Below, piece after piece: positions 42,804-56,039 of a stretch of DNA of 64,000 nt (position 1 is its first letter; the number at the start of each line of letters is the position of its first letter). A model generated the notes under the pieces. It saw nothing but the letters and a program-made list of their open reading frames with translations. It did no database searches and was not told the origin of the DNA. The translations under genes and the position numbers were made by a program. The stretch comes from Cyanobacteria bacterium M_surface_10_m2_119 (lineage in GTDB: Bacteria; Cyanobacteriota; Cyanobacteriia; PCC-6307; Cyanobiaceae), in NCBI GenBank assembly GCA_016882525.1, contig VGPU01000003.1, positions 45,978 to 109,977 of the forward strand, written 5' to 3'.

Positions 42804-44486
42804 TCAGGGATGGCTGACAGGACCCGGCTCCAGCCGGTCCCCCTCCCCCCGCCGCAGCCGCTCAGCAGCTGCCTCGCAGGCCCGCCAGGTGATGGCCATC
42901 TGGGTGAGGGTGGGGCTTTGCCAGCCGGCACTGGGCCAGCAGGCACCATCCACCACCAGCAGGTTCGGGGCGCGCCAGCACTGGTTCCAGGCGTTCACCA
43001 CCCCTCCGCTCTCGTTGGCGGCCATCGCCGCACCGCCCAGTTCGTGGATGTAGTAGCCAGGCGGCGGGGGGGAGGGGCGAGCGGCCCAGCTCTGGCGCAC
43101 CCAGGGCTCCAGCAGCGGCAGCACGAACAGGTCCTCGAGGGGGCGGATGGTGCCACCGGCGGCCGCCACCACCGCCTGCATGCGGGCCTGCATGTGGGCC
43201 ACCATCGCCGCCTCGTTCTCCCCCCAGGCCATGGCGATGTGGGGGGTGGGCAGGCCCCAGGCATCCCGCTGCCCGTGGTTGAGGGTCACCCGATTCTCCG
43301 GCCGGGGCAGCACCTCCCCATGACCGATCAGGAAGCCGCTGGCTTCCCCGGGATGGCGCTGCAGCAGCCCTGGGGGATCAAAACGCTGCAGGGCCGCCCA
43401 CAGGCCGTAGCCCCGGCAGAAGCCCTCGCCATTCCCCTCCGCCAGGTTCACCGTGTTGGGGATGAAGCAACTGCCGGCACCGGAGAGCTCCTGGGACCCA
43501 CTGACCGGCGGGCTGGCCGGCAGGGAGAAGAACCGGCTGCAGGAGATGTGATCCATCAGCCCTTTGCCCAGGCTGGCGGAGGGATCGATCAGCCCCCCGG
43601 GCTGCTCCCCTTCGCTGGAGTGCAGCAGCAGGCGCAGGCTCTCGATCGTGGAAGCGCAGAGCACCACCAGCGAGGCCTCCAGGCACCGGCGCTCTCCGCT
43701 GCGGCCATCGATCACCACCACGCCTGAGGCGCGGCTCTGGTCGGCCGTGAACAGCACGTGGCTCACCACGGCATGGCTGCGCAGCTCGGTGCGGCCGGTG
43801 GCCAGGGCCCGGGCCAGGCTGCTGCCCGGGCTGGCGCTGGCGGGCCAGCCCGGCCCGCGGCGCAGGGCGAAGCCGCGTGAATGGATGAACGGCAGGCCAA
43901 GCTCGCGGCGCACCACCGATCCCAGCTGGGCTTCCGCCGGGGTGAAGGGCAAGGGGGGGGCGTAGTCGCCATCGGGCAGCTGGGGAAGCCCATCGGCCTG
44001 GCCATGCACCCCCAGCCAGCGCTCCAGGCGGCTGTAGTAAGGGGCGAGATCGGCACTAGCGATCGGCCAGCAGGCACTGCGGCCCTCGCGCGCGCCGGCC
44101 TTGAATTCGTAGTCGCTCAGCCGCAGGGTGATGCCGCCCCAGGTGAGGCTCTTGCCCCCCACCTGCCGCCCCCGGCTCCAGAGAAAGGGCTGATCCACCG
44201 GCGTGGAGTAGGGGTTCCGGCGCTCGTCGGTGAACAGATCGGGGTTCTGCTTCCAGAAGCCGGGATGGTGACGCTGCAGGCGCTGTTTGCCGCTGCTCAG
44301 GTTCACCAGGCGGCGCAGGCTGTTGGCTGGCTCGCTGCCATAGGCCCGCTCCGGCGTCAGCTGGGGGCCGGCCTCCAGCACCAGCACCCGCAACCCTGCC
44401 TCCGCCAGCACCATGGCTGCGATGCCGCCAGTGGCGCCCGACCCCACCACGATGGCGTCGACGGCGCTGCCGTTGGTGTTGCTCAC
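42804..44486 (-). CDS. GMC family oxidoreductase
   Basis: VDAIVVGSGATGGIAAMVLAEAGLRVLVLEAGP; GRQVGGKSLTWGG; C-terminal HELGGAAMAAN...LLVVDGACWPSAGWQSPTLTQMAI. Confidence 0.9.
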   Translation of the reverse strand: MSNTNGSAVDAIVVGSGATGGIAAMVLAEAGLRVLVLEAGPQLTPERAYGSEPANSLRRLVNLSSGKQRLQRHHPGFWKQNPDLFTDERRNPYSTPVDQPFLWSRGRQVGGKSLTWGGITLRLSDYEFKAGAREGRSACWPIASADLAPYYSRLERWLGVHGQADGLPQLPDGDYAPPLPFTPAEAQLGSVVRRELGLPFIHSRGFALRRGPGWPASASPGSSLARALATGRTELRSHAVVSHVLFTADQSRASGVVVIDGRSGERRCLEASLVVLCASTIESLRLLLHSSEGEQPGGLIDPSASLGKGLMDHISCSRFFSLPASPPVSGSQELSGAGSCFIPNTVNLAEGNGEGFCRGYGLWAALQRFDPPGLLQRHPGEASGFLIGHGEVLPRPENRVTLNHGQRDAWGLPTPHIAMAWGENEAAMVAHMQARMQAVVAAAGGTIRPLEDLFVLPLLEPWVRQSWAARPSPPPPGYYIHELGGAAMAANESGGVVNAWNQCWRAPNLLVVDGACWPSAGWQSPTLTQMAITWRACEAAAERLRRGEGDRLEPGPVSHP

Positions 44487-44552
44487 ATCAGCCCCTCAAT
44501 GTGCTGCCGCGTTGTTATCGGACACCCGTTTGTGATGGGACAACCGCACAAA

Positions 44553-44582
44553 CAAAAACCCCGGCAGGTGATGCCGGGGTTT
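44553..44582 (-). terminator. Rho-independent terminator downstream of tRNA-fMet
   Basis: Minus strand AAACCCCGGCA-tcacc-TGCCGGGGTTT followed by TT and T-rich sequence. Confidence 0.85.
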
Positions 44583-44589
44583 GAGAATT

Positions 44590-44666
<77 letters not shown>

Positions 44667-44739
44667 GCGTCTCCAGAATCATACCAGCCGGGTGTCGACC
44701 GCTACCTCTCGGCCGGCACCCCTGCCTTGCTTGCGTCCC

Positions 44740-45711
44740 TCAGTCGAAGCGCAGCTCACCGCGCACCTGCAGCTGCAGGTGGGGGGCCGGTTGCAGGAAA
44801 CGCTGGCGCAGTTCTTCCAGGGTCATCGGCGTGAGCCAGTCGAGCTGCTCCAGCAGGTGCAGGGCCACGGCGTGCTTGGCGCGGGAGGCGCCGTCCTCCA
44901 CTTTGATGGCCACCCCCAGGCCCTCGCCCACCCGGCTGAGGCACTGGATGCCCTCAGCCCCCCCCTTGCTGAGCACCTGGCCATGGCCCAGGCGCATCAG
45001 TTCCGTGTCGAAGCGGCCCTCGCCGGCCACCAGGTCCGGATGGCTCAGCATCGCCCGGCTGAGGCGTTCCAGGTCGGGCTGCTCCCCGGCCCCCAGATGG
45101 GCGTAGAGGAGGGCCATCTGGGCCAGCTGCAGCTGCACCGTGGGGGCGCCGCAGTCGTCGCGGGCGGTGACCAGTTCGGCGGCGGGCAGCCCCAGCAGCT
45201 CGCCGGTGCGCTTCATCACCTCCCGCTGCAGGGGGTGGTCGATCTGCAGGTAGCTCTCGCTGCTCCAGCCCAGGCGGCGGCAGGTGGCGAGAAAGGCGGC
45301 GTGCTTGCCCGAGCAGTTGTGCTCCAGCGGGCTGGTGCGCCCCTCGGGCACCGGGCACTGCAGCTGCTCGGCTTCCAGTTCCGCCGCCCAGAGCAGGCGG
45401 AAGGCCTCGCGAGCATGCATGGCCGTGCCGGCGTGGGAGGCGCAGGCGATGGCCAGGCCGCGGTCGCCGCTCTGGCCCTGGTCGGCACTGCCACTGGCCA
45501 CGAACACCGTGGCCTGGAAGGGTTTCTGGGCCGAGCGGATGAAACTCAGCTGCTGGGGATCACCGGCGCGCATCAGCACCCGCCCGCGGGCATCGCACAC
45601 CACGGCATGCACCCGATGCACCGATTCGCTGATGCCGTTGCGCAGCAGGCGCACCTCCAGCGGCGGAATGCCGGAGCGGCTCGGGGCACCGAAGCTGGAG
45701 GGGAGGCTCAT
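44740..45711 (-). CDS. Asparaginase (L-asparaginase II family)
   Basis: SFIRSAQKPFQA, ACASHAGTAMHAREA, SPLEHNCSGKHAAFLATCRRLGW, RDDCGAPTVQLQLAQMA. Confidence 0.88.
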   Translation of the reverse strand: MSLPSSFGAPSRSGIPPLEVRLLRNGISESVHRVHAVVCDARGRVLMRAGDPQQLSFIRSAQKPFQATVFVASGSADQGQSGDRGLAIACASHAGTAMHAREAFRLLWAAELEAEQLQCPVPEGRTSPLEHNCSGKHAAFLATCRRLGWSSESYLQIDHPLQREVMKRTGELLGLPAAELVTARDDCGAPTVQLQLAQMALLYAHLGAGEQPDLERLSRAMLSHPDLVAGEGRFDTELMRLGHGQVLSKGGAEGIQCLSRVGEGLGVAIKVEDGASRAKHAVALHLLEQLDWLTPMTLEELRQRFLQPAPHLQLQVRGELRFD

Positions 45712-45757
45712 GAACGCAGGCCGGGCGAAGGCACCCAGGGACCGGCCCCGGGCGGAC

Positions 45758-46267
45758 TCAGAGAGCCTGGCAGAGCCCGGTGCCCAGCAGCATCAGGCCC
45801 GCGGCCATCACCAGGGCCCGCTGCAGGCGCTGGAGCACGGGGCGCACCTGGTGCTGGGCGATCAACAGGTCCTGCTGGCGCCAGCTGAGGGGTTTCTCCC
45901 ACACCTGGCCGTCATACCAACCGGACTCCTCATATTCCACCGTTTCACTCATCAGCCGCTGGTGAACCGTGCGCCAGCCCAGCCACTGGCGCACCAGCAG
46001 CAGGGCGGGCAGGGCCAGGGCGGCGACGGCGCCGGCCAGGGTGAGTTCCAGGGGGTGGTGGCGGAGCACCCAGCTGCCGCTGGCCACCAGCAGGGTGAGG
46101 GGGAAGGCCAGCAGCCAGCAGGCGAGCAGGGCCCTGGCCAGACCCCCGTCGCCACGGCTCGGCCAGGCGAAGAACCAGGAGTCGCGCAGCTCCTCGTATT
46201 GCTGCAAAGGCCTCTGGGCGGGGGGCACCGGACAGGGGCCACTGCTGGCGCCGGCGACATCCCCCAT
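45758..46267 (-). CDS. CGLD27/DUF1230 family membrane protein
   Basis: CPVPPAQRPLQQYEELRDSWFFAWPS...VHQRLMSETVEYEESGWYDGQVWEKPLSWRQQDLLIAQHQVRPVL. Confidence 0.88.
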   Translation of the reverse strand: MGDVAGASSGPCPVPPAQRPLQQYEELRDSWFFAWPSRGDGGLARALLACWLLAFPLTLLVASGSWVLRHHPLELTLAGAVAALALPALLLVRQWLGWRTVHQRLMSETVEYEESGWYDGQVWEKPLSWRQQDLLIAQHQVRPVLQRLQRALVMAAGLMLLGTGLCQAL

Positions 46268-46270
46268 GGC

Positions 46271-46672
46271 TCAGGCGTTGGTGGCTGGGCTGGAGCCTAG
46301 GTAGCGCACCTGCTCACCGTGGCCCCAGAACGACTCGAGGTCGTAGTACTCCCGCTCACTGGGGGTGAGCACATGCACGATCACCTCGCCGTAGTCGAGC
46401 AGCACCCAGCGTCCTTCGCTCTGCCCCTCGCGCCGCAGGGGCAGGCGATCCAGCTCGATTTCCAGCTTGTCTTCCACCGAGCGGGCGATGGCGCGCACCT
46501 GCACGTCGGAGAGGCCACTGCAGATCACGAACCAGTCGGCCAGAGAACTCACCTCATCGACCCGGATCAGGCGGATGTCGACGGCCTTGCGGTCATCACA
46601 GGCCTCGGCCGCCAGCCGGGCCATCGCCTCGGTGCGGGGATCGGGGTGGGTGCCCACCGGGGCATCAGCCAT
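46271..46672 (-). CDS. rsfS: Ribosome silencing factor RsfS
   Basis: AAEACDDRKAVDIRLIRVDEVSSLADWFVICSGLSDVQVRAIARSVED...WVLLDYGEVIVHVLTPSEREYYDLESFWG. Confidence 0.93.
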   Translation of the reverse strand: MADAPVGTHPDPRTEAMARLAAEACDDRKAVDIRLIRVDEVSSLADWFVICSGLSDVQVRAIARSVEDKLEIELDRLPLRREGQSEGRWVLLDYGEVIVHVLTPSEREYYDLESFWGHGEQVRYLGSSPATNA

Positions 46673-47336
46673 AGACGTTCTCGCTGGTGACGGATTGACG
46701 GGAGCCCTGTTGCTGGGCCATTTCGGCCCGGGCCTTGCCTGCACTCTTGCGCAGGGCCTCCAGGCGGTCGTCGTAGAAGGAGCGTTTCTTCTTCTTGCGG
46801 GTCTGCTCCGCCAGCTCCTTGAGGGCTCCCCCCAGGCTCTTATAGGCATTGGGGAGGGTGTAGCCGAACCGGCAGGCCAGGTCGATCGCCCGCTCATCGG
46901 CGGCGACGGCATCGGCCAGGCGCTTCTCGGAGTTGTTCTTGAGGAAGAGGCGGTAGCCGGCGAAACCCGAGAGCCCCAGGGCCATCACCAACAGCAGGCC
47001 GTCCTGCACCCAGAGCTCACCGATGGCACCGCCGAGGCCGATGGCCAGGGCCGCCATCTCCCAGCCATCCCTGGGAACCGCATCGTTCTGAATCCGGCCC
47101 ACTTCGTGCCAGAAGAGCAGATTGCGGTGGTCGATCGCCAGGGCATCCCACTTCTCCAGGTCGACCTGGATCTCGATCTCATCGCGGCCGATCTCTTCGA
47201 TCGTGATCAGCGGCGGATCGACGGAGGCCGCCGCTTCCACGAACACCCAGCTCTGCATTTCCGGAGGCAGCAACCCCTTCAGGCGCTGGAGTTCACTCAT
47301 GGAAAGCGCGATCACGTCAAAGTCCACGTTAGCCAT
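46665..47336 (-). CDS. DUF3318-like cyanobacterial protein
   Basis: LSMSELQRLKGLLPPEMQSWVFVEAAASVDPPLITIEEIGRDEIEIQVDLEKWDALAIDHRNLLFWHEVGRIQND. Confidence 0.8.
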   Translation of the reverse strand: MANVDFDVIALSMSELQRLKGLLPPEMQSWVFVEAAASVDPPLITIEEIGRDEIEIQVDLEKWDALAIDHRNLLFWHEVGRIQNDAVPRDGWEMAALAIGLGGAIGELWVQDGLLLVMALGLSGFAGYRLFLKNNSEKRLADAVAADERAIDLACRFGYTLPNAYKSLGGALKELAEQTRKKKKRSFYDDRLEALRKSAGKARAEMAQQQGSRQSVTSENVYG

Positions 47337-47422
47337 CCCCCACCGTCTGACCGGTGGTTGTGGCACAGCGACGCGACAGGGCCCGTGAGAGGCTAGGCGG
47401 GTTTGGCCTGCCGCCCTCGCCC

Positions 47423-50731
<3,309 letters not shown>

Positions 50732-50740
50732 CGTGGGCCG

Positions 50741-51088
50741 ATGGCCCTTCTGCTTGAGAATCTGCCCCCGGAGCTGCGCCCAGCCCTGGCATCGGTCCTC
50801 CAAACGGTGGTTGACCGACTGCAGCCTCAGGGCCTCTGGCTCTTTGGCAGCTGGGCGCGAGGCACCCAGAGTGCCCATTCCGATATCGACCTGTTGATCG
50901 AGGGATTGGAGGGCGTGCCGGTTCTCCAGGCCTATGACCAGGCCCTCTCTGCCATCGCCGATTCACCCCTGCCGCTGCAACCGCTGCTCGCCGCACCATC
51001 GCTGTTGGCCCGCCATGGGGATTCCCCCTTCTGGCGTTCCGTGAAGGCGGAAGCCAAACCGCTCCTGGCCGGCTCACGCTTTCCATGA
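50741..51088 (+). CDS. MNT-type nucleotidyltransferase (antitoxin-like)
   Basis: LWLFGSWARGTQSAHSDIDLLIEG: GSxxRG...SDIDL nucleotidyltransferase motif. Confidence 0.85.
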   Translation: MALLLENLPPELRPALASVLQTVVDRLQPQGLWLFGSWARGTQSAHSDIDLLIEGLEGVPVLQAYDQALSAIADSPLPLQPLLAAPSLLARHGDSPFWRSVKAEAKPLLAGSRFP

Positions 51089-51492
51089 GCCTTGAAGCCG
51101 CCCACGCGCGTGCGCTGCTCTGGTGGCGACAGGCGGATGCGGACCTGCGCGCGGCCCGGGTGCTGGCCGAGGCCGGTGAGTGGAGCCACAGCTGCTTCCA
51201 GGCCCAGCAGGCTGCCGAGAAAGCCCTGAAGGCGCTCCTCGCCGATCGGGATCAGGACCTGCGCAGCCATTCCCTCGCGGCTCTGCTCCGGGCGCTCGGG
51301 GGCGAGGCGCCGCATCAGTGGGCCGCCCAGGCCCGCACCCTCGACAAGCTCTATGCCCCGACCCGGTATCCCGACGCGCTGGGCGATGCGGCACCGATGG
51401 ATGTCTTCGGCCCCGAGGATGCCGCTGAGGCAATGCATGCCGCGACAGCCTTTCTTGACTGGGCGGCCGCCACGCTCCGGCCCCTAACGTGA
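51085..51492 (+). CDS. HEPN domain protein (HepT-like)
   Basis: WWRQADADLRAARVLAEAGEWSHSCFQAQQAAEKALKALLADRDQDLRSHSLAALL...LDKLYAPTRYPD; overlaps MNT gene by 4 nt. Confidence 0.88.
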   Translation: MSLEAAHARALLWWRQADADLRAARVLAEAGEWSHSCFQAQQAAEKALKALLADRDQDLRSHSLAALLRALGGEAPHQWAAQARTLDKLYAPTRYPDALGDAAPMDVFGPEDAAEAMHAATAFLDWAAATLRPLT

Positions 51493-51512
51493 GGCCTCGC
51501 CATGCCTGAGCC

Positions 51513-52220
51513 GTGACCGTAGCCGCCAGCTCCACCGCCACTCCAACCGTGATCGCCCCCGGCAGCGACTGCACCGCCGCGTTCCGGGCGGCCTATGAGA
51601 ACCGCTACACCTGGGAACCGGGGTTCGGCGGCTACCGCGGGCGCTGCGTGTGGGAGCAGGCCGGGGCCGCTGGTGAGGGCGATCGGCGTGTGGAGGGCAG
51701 CTTTGTGGTGGGTGCCGACCTGAAAGCCCAGGTGGAGGGCGTCGAGGATCAGGAGGTGCACAAGGCGATCGCCTCCCAGCTCTGGGAGGTGGCGATCCAC
51801 CGTGTGCGCCGCAGTTTCGAGCAGACCCACGGCGAGAACACCTTCACCGCCGGTGATACCGATGCGGTGGGCACCGAGGTGATCGTGGGCGGCAAGAACA
51901 CCGGCGACCGCTACCGCATCAAGGGCGATGTGGTGACGATGGTGCACCGCCACATCCACGGCACGGTGGTGACGATCTTCACCGAGAGCACCACCGACAC
52001 CGGCAGCGGCTACCTCAGCCGCAGCTACACCAGCCAGTACGCCGATCCCGCCACGGGTGAGTCCCGCGGGGGCCAGAGCCGCTTCACCGACACCTTCGTG
52101 CCCCTCACCGAGAGCGGTCCCTGGGTGCTCAGCGAGCGGCTGGTGGAGACCGAGACCTTCGCCGACACCCCGGCCGGCCGGCAGGTGTTCCGTTTCGAAG
52201 ATCTCCAGCCGCTGGTCTGA
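51513..52220 (+). CDS. DUF3386-like cyanobacterial protein
   Basis: AFRAAYENRYTWEPGFGGYRGRCVWEQ...VVTMVHRHIHGTVVTIFTESTTDTGSGYLSRSYTSQYADP. Confidence 0.78.
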   Translation: MTVAASSTATPTVIAPGSDCTAAFRAAYENRYTWEPGFGGYRGRCVWEQAGAAGEGDRRVEGSFVVGADLKAQVEGVEDQEVHKAIASQLWEVAIHRVRRSFEQTHGENTFTAGDTDAVGTEVIVGGKNTGDRYRIKGDVVTMVHRHIHGTVVTIFTESTTDTGSGYLSRSYTSQYADPATGESRGGQSRFTDTFVPLTESGPWVLSERLVETETFADTPAGRQVFRFEDLQPLV

Positions 52221-52261
52221 GGCTGGCCGCGGGGCCGTTCCCGTGACACCATCGGCGCCAA

Positions 52262-53599
52262 TTGCGCCCTGCTGTCTTGGAGCTGCTCGATCAGATCAAC
52301 GCGGTGGTGTGGGGGCCCGTGACCCTCTGGCTGCTGGGGCTCACCGGCCTCTACCTGATGGTGGGGCTGCGCTTCATGCCCCTGCGCCGGATCGGCTTTG
52401 GCATCCGCCAGGCCGCCGCCTCGATCCGCAGCAGCCAGGGCGAGGGCGATGTGAGCGCCTTCGGCAGCCTCACCACCGCCCTGGCCGCCACCATCGGCAC
52501 CGGCAACGTCGCCGGGGTGGCGGGTGCCATCACCCTCGGCGGCCCGGGGGCCGTGTTCTGGATGTGGCTGATCGCCCTGGTGGGCATGGCCACCAAGTAC
52601 GCCGAATCCCTCCTGGCGGTGCATTACCGCGAAGTGGATGAGCTCGGCGAGCACGTGGGCGGGCCGATGTACTTCATACGCAATGGCCTGGGCCCCAGCT
52701 GGGGCTGGTTGGCCACCCTCTTCGCCCTCTTCGGCACCCTGGCGGGCTTCGGCATCGGCAACGGCGTGCAGGCCCACGAGATGGCCCTGGCCCTCAACAA
52801 ATCCCTGGGGGTGCCGGAGCTGGCCACCGGCCTGGTGATGGGCGCGATCGCTTTCGCCGTGCTGATCGGCGGCATCGAGCGCATCGCCCGGGTCACCGAG
52901 GTGGTGGTGCCCTTCATGGCGGTGGTCTATGTAGGGGGTGCCCTGGTGATCCTGGTGGCCCATCTCGGTGAGATCCCGGCGGCCCTCGGCCTGATCTTCA
53001 ATGACGCCTTCAGCGGCAAGGCCGTGGCCGGTGGTGCCCTCGGCACCGTGATCCGTGCCGGCATCTCCCGCGGCATCTTCTCCAACGAATCGGGCATGGG
53101 CACCGCTCCGATCGCCCAGGCCGCCGCCAAGCCCGGCGACCCGGTGCTCCAGGGCACCGTGGCCATGCTTGGCACCTTCATCGACACGATCATCGTCTGC
53201 ACGATGACGGCCCTCGTGATCGTGATCAGCGGCCTCTACGGCCAGGGTGAGAGCGGTGTGGCCCTCACCATGAGTGCCTTCAACAAGGGGCTTCCCGGTG
53301 CGGCCTGGCTGGTGACGTTCGGCACGGTGTTCTTCACCGGCACCACCATCCTGGGCTGGGGTTATTACAGCGAGCGCTGTCTGGAATTCCTCGTGGGCAC
53401 TGGGGCGATCAAGCCCTTCCGCCTGGTGTGGGTGGCGGTGGTGGTGTTCGGTGCTGTGGCCACCGGTGGGGTGATCTGGACCATCGCCGACATCCTCAAC
53501 GGCCTGATGGCGATCCCCAACCTGATCGGCCTGCTGCTGCTCTCCGGCACGGTGTTCCGCCTCACCCGCCAGTACGACTTCAACAAGGCTGGCCTCTAG
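52262..53599 (+). CDS. Alanine/glycine:cation symporter family (AGCS)
   Basis: FGSLTTALAATIGTGNVAGVAGAITLGGPGAVFWMWLIALVGMATKYAESLLAVHYRE; TTG start at 52262. Confidence 0.93.
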   Translation: MRPAVLELLDQINAVVWGPVTLWLLGLTGLYLMVGLRFMPLRRIGFGIRQAAASIRSSQGEGDVSAFGSLTTALAATIGTGNVAGVAGAITLGGPGAVFWMWLIALVGMATKYAESLLAVHYREVDELGEHVGGPMYFIRNGLGPSWGWLATLFALFGTLAGFGIGNGVQAHEMALALNKSLGVPELATGLVMGAIAFAVLIGGIERIARVTEVVVPFMAVVYVGGALVILVAHLGEIPAALGLIFNDAFSGKAVAGGALGTVIRAGISRGIFSNESGMGTAPIAQAAAKPGDPVLQGTVAMLGTFIDTIIVCTMTALVIVISGLYGQGESGVALTMSAFNKGLPGAAWLVTFGTVFFTGTTILGWGYYSERCLEFLVGTGAIKPFRLVWVAVVVFGAVATGGVIWTIADILNGLMAIPNLIGLLLLSGTVFRLTRQYDFNKAGL

Positions 53600-53626
53600 A
53601 GGCCAGCCTGATCGGCCCCTCTGGCT

Positions 53627-53851
53627 TCAGGGCAGGGGGGCGACGCCCTTGAGCTTCTCGTTGAGCTGCATCGCCATCGACTGGCGACCCACGGCCAGCA
53701 CCTTGAGGGTGTCCTCGTGCATGCGCAGCTGGGCATCGGCCACCTGCATGCCGCGCACCAGTTCCTTCACATCATCGGGCAGGGAATTGAGGTCGTAGCG
53801 CTGGCCCTCGAAGGTGAGCACCGGGGGCTGTTGCTGGGAGTTGGCGTCCAA
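53627..53851 (-). CDS. DUF6447-like small protein
   Basis: MDANSQQQPPVLTFEGQRYDLNSLPDDVKELVRGMQVADAQLRMHEDTLKVLAVGRQSMAMQLNEKL. Confidence 0.72.
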   Translation of the reverse strand: MDANSQQQPPVLTFEGQRYDLNSLPDDVKELVRGMQVADAQLRMHEDTLKVLAVGRQSMAMQLNEKLKGVAPLP

Positions 53852-53876
53852 GGGAGTTGGTCAGAGGCAGTCGGCC

Positions 53877-54197
53877 TCAGGATACGGATTCAGCCCCGGT
53901 TTGCCCGCCGGCGGCTGCCACGGGCCGCTTGAAGAAGAACATCAGCAGCGGGCCCACCTGGGCGGCTTCCACCATCTCCCAGTTCTCCCGCCCGAGGGCG
54001 TTGAGAAAGAACTGCAGCTGCTCGGCGGGATGGCGCGCCTTGGCCGCGGTGCCGCTGTATTGCTGGGGGAATTCGCGCCGCAGGAATTCGGGGCTGAGGG
54101 CCCCGCCCAGCCGCTCGCTGTCGGCCGCCGGGGAGGGCGGCTCGGGTGGATTGCCGCTCTCCACGTTGATGTGGATCACCCGGTATTCCCAGGCCAT
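53877..54197 (-). CDS. Conserved hypothetical protein
   Basis: MAWEYRVIHINVESGNPPEPP...RHPAEQLQFFLNALGRENWEMVEAAQVGPLLMFFFKRP. Confidence 0.65.
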   Translation of the reverse strand: MAWEYRVIHINVESGNPPEPPSPAADSERLGGALSPEFLRREFPQQYSGTAAKARHPAEQLQFFLNALGRENWEMVEAAQVGPLLMFFFKRPVAAAGGQTGAESVS

Positions 54198-54208
54198 GGG
54201 TTTTGCGC

Positions 54209-55963
54209 TCAGGGGGTGAGGTCGATGAACTGGCGGCGGCAGAGGTCGCGGTAGCGGCCGCCGAGGGCCATCAGCTGATTGTGGCTGCCCTGCTCGGCGA
54301 TCCGCCCGGCCTCCAGCACCACGATGCGATCGGCGCGCTGCACCGTGGCCAGCCGGTGGGCGATCACCAGCACGGTGCGGCCGGCCATCGCCTGCTCCAG
54401 GCCCCGCTGCACCGCCTCCTCCGCCTCGGCATCGAGGGCGCTGGTGGCCTCATCCAGCAGCAGCACCGCCGGGTTGCCAAGCACGGCGCGGGCGATCGCC
54501 AGGCGCTGCAGCTGGCCGCCGGAGAGGTTCCGGCCCCGCTCCTCCAGCCGGCTGCCGTAGCCCTCCGGCAGGGCTTCGATGAAGCCATCGGCATTGGCCA
54601 GCCGGGCCGCCTCGCGCACCTGCTCGATGCTGGCGGGGCGGCCGAAGCGGATCCCCTCGGCGATGCTGCCAGAGAACACCTGGCTCTGCTGGGGCACCAG
54701 GGCCACGGCCTGGCGCAGCTCGCGGGCGCGCAGGTCCGCCAGGTCGTGGCCATCGAGCAGCACCCGCCCGGCCTGGGGCTGGTTGAAGCGCAGCAACAGG
54801 GAGAAGAGGGTGCTCTTGCCCGCCCCGGAGGGCCCCACCAGGGCCACCACCTGGCCGGGCTCGACCGCCAGGTCGAGGTTGTGCAGCACCGGCTGATCGG
54901 CGGCGTAGCCGAAGCGGATGCCCTCCAGTTGCACCGCGCCCCGCAGGGCGGGCAAGGGCAGGGCCGCGGGCCGGTCGGGCCGCTCCACCGGCTCCCGCTC
55001 GATCGCCCGCAGGCGCTGCAGGGAGGCCTGGCCCTGCTGGAACTCGTTGAAGTTGGTGGTGAGGTGGGAGATCGGGTCGATCAGCATCAGCAGGGCGGCC
55101 ATGTAGCTGCTCAGCCCCTGGCTGTCGAGCTGGCCGGCCTGGATGCGCCAGGCGCCGATCAGCAGCACCGCCAGGATGCCCACCGCTTCCAGAAAACCCA
55201 CCACCGGGTGCTGCAGGGCCAGCAGGCGCAGGGTGCGGGTGCGGGCCTGGCGGTGCAGCTCCACCTCGGCGTCGAAGCGCTGCTGCAGCCAGGGCTCGGC
55301 GGCGTAGGCGCGCACCAGGGGCAGGCCGGTGATCGCCTCGGCCAGCAGGCCCGCCAGGTCACTCACCTGGCGCTGGCTGCGCTCGGCGGCCGTCATCACC
55401 CGCGCCCCGAAGCCGGCCACCAGCAGGGCCACCAGGGGCGCCAGCAGCAGGGTGGCCAGGGCCAGGGGCCAGTCGAGCCAGAGCATGGTGGCCAGCACCG
55501 CCAGCAGCTGCAGGGCGCTGGGCAGGGTGTCGTGGATCGTCTTGTAGATCACCTCCCCCACCCGGTCGGCGTCCTCGGTGAGGCGGTAGGTGAGATCGCC
55601 GGCCGAGAGGGTGTCGAGGGCGGCGAAGTCGAGCCGCTGCAGGCGGCCGAAGAGCTGCTGGCGCAGGCCCTGGCTCACCCGCAGTGCCGGATCGGCCAGC
55701 AGGGTGTCCTGGCCGAACTGGGCCAGCTTCTGGGTGAGGAACACCAGCAGGGCCAGCAGGATCACCCGCAGGCTCGCGCCCAGGTCGCCGGCGCCGATGG
55801 CCGGGATCAGCTGGCCGGCCAGCAGGGCGAGCAGGGGCCAGCAGGCCACATACACCACCACGCAGGCCGCACCGGCCCCCAGCCGGCGCCGGTGGGGGCG
55901 CAGCAGGGGCCAGAGGCGCGCCACGCTGCTCCTCAGGCTCGGCGCGGGGGGCGGTGCAGACAT
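54209..55963 (-). CDS. ABC transporter, fused permease/ATPase (MsbA-like)
   Basis: Walker A VALVGPSGAGKSTLFSLLLRF, signature NLSGGQLQRLAIARAVL, Walker B VLLLDEATSALD. Confidence 0.93.
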   Translation of the reverse strand: MSAPPPAPSLRSSVARLWPLLRPHRRRLGAGAACVVVYVACWPLLALLAGQLIPAIGAGDLGASLRVILLALLVFLTQKLAQFGQDTLLADPALRVSQGLRQQLFGRLQRLDFAALDTLSAGDLTYRLTEDADRVGEVIYKTIHDTLPSALQLLAVLATMLWLDWPLALATLLLAPLVALLVAGFGARVMTAAERSQRQVSDLAGLLAEAITGLPLVRAYAAEPWLQQRFDAEVELHRQARTRTLRLLALQHPVVGFLEAVGILAVLLIGAWRIQAGQLDSQGLSSYMAALLMLIDPISHLTTNFNEFQQGQASLQRLRAIEREPVERPDRPAALPLPALRGAVQLEGIRFGYAADQPVLHNLDLAVEPGQVVALVGPSGAGKSTLFSLLLRFNQPQAGRVLLDGHDLADLRARELRQAVALVPQQSQVFSGSIAEGIRFGRPASIEQVREAARLANADGFIEALPEGYGSRLEERGRNLSGGQLQRLAIARAVLGNPAVLLLDEATSALDAEAEEAVQRGLEQAMAGRTVLVIAHRLATVQRADRIVVLEAGRIAEQGSHNQLMALGGRYRDLCRRQFIDLTP

Positions 55964-56039
55964 AGGCGCTCACGAGAAGGTCACGCTATCGCTGCCCGGG
56001 TGGGCGCCATGCTTGGGCGGTGCGCCTCCCCAGCCTGCC

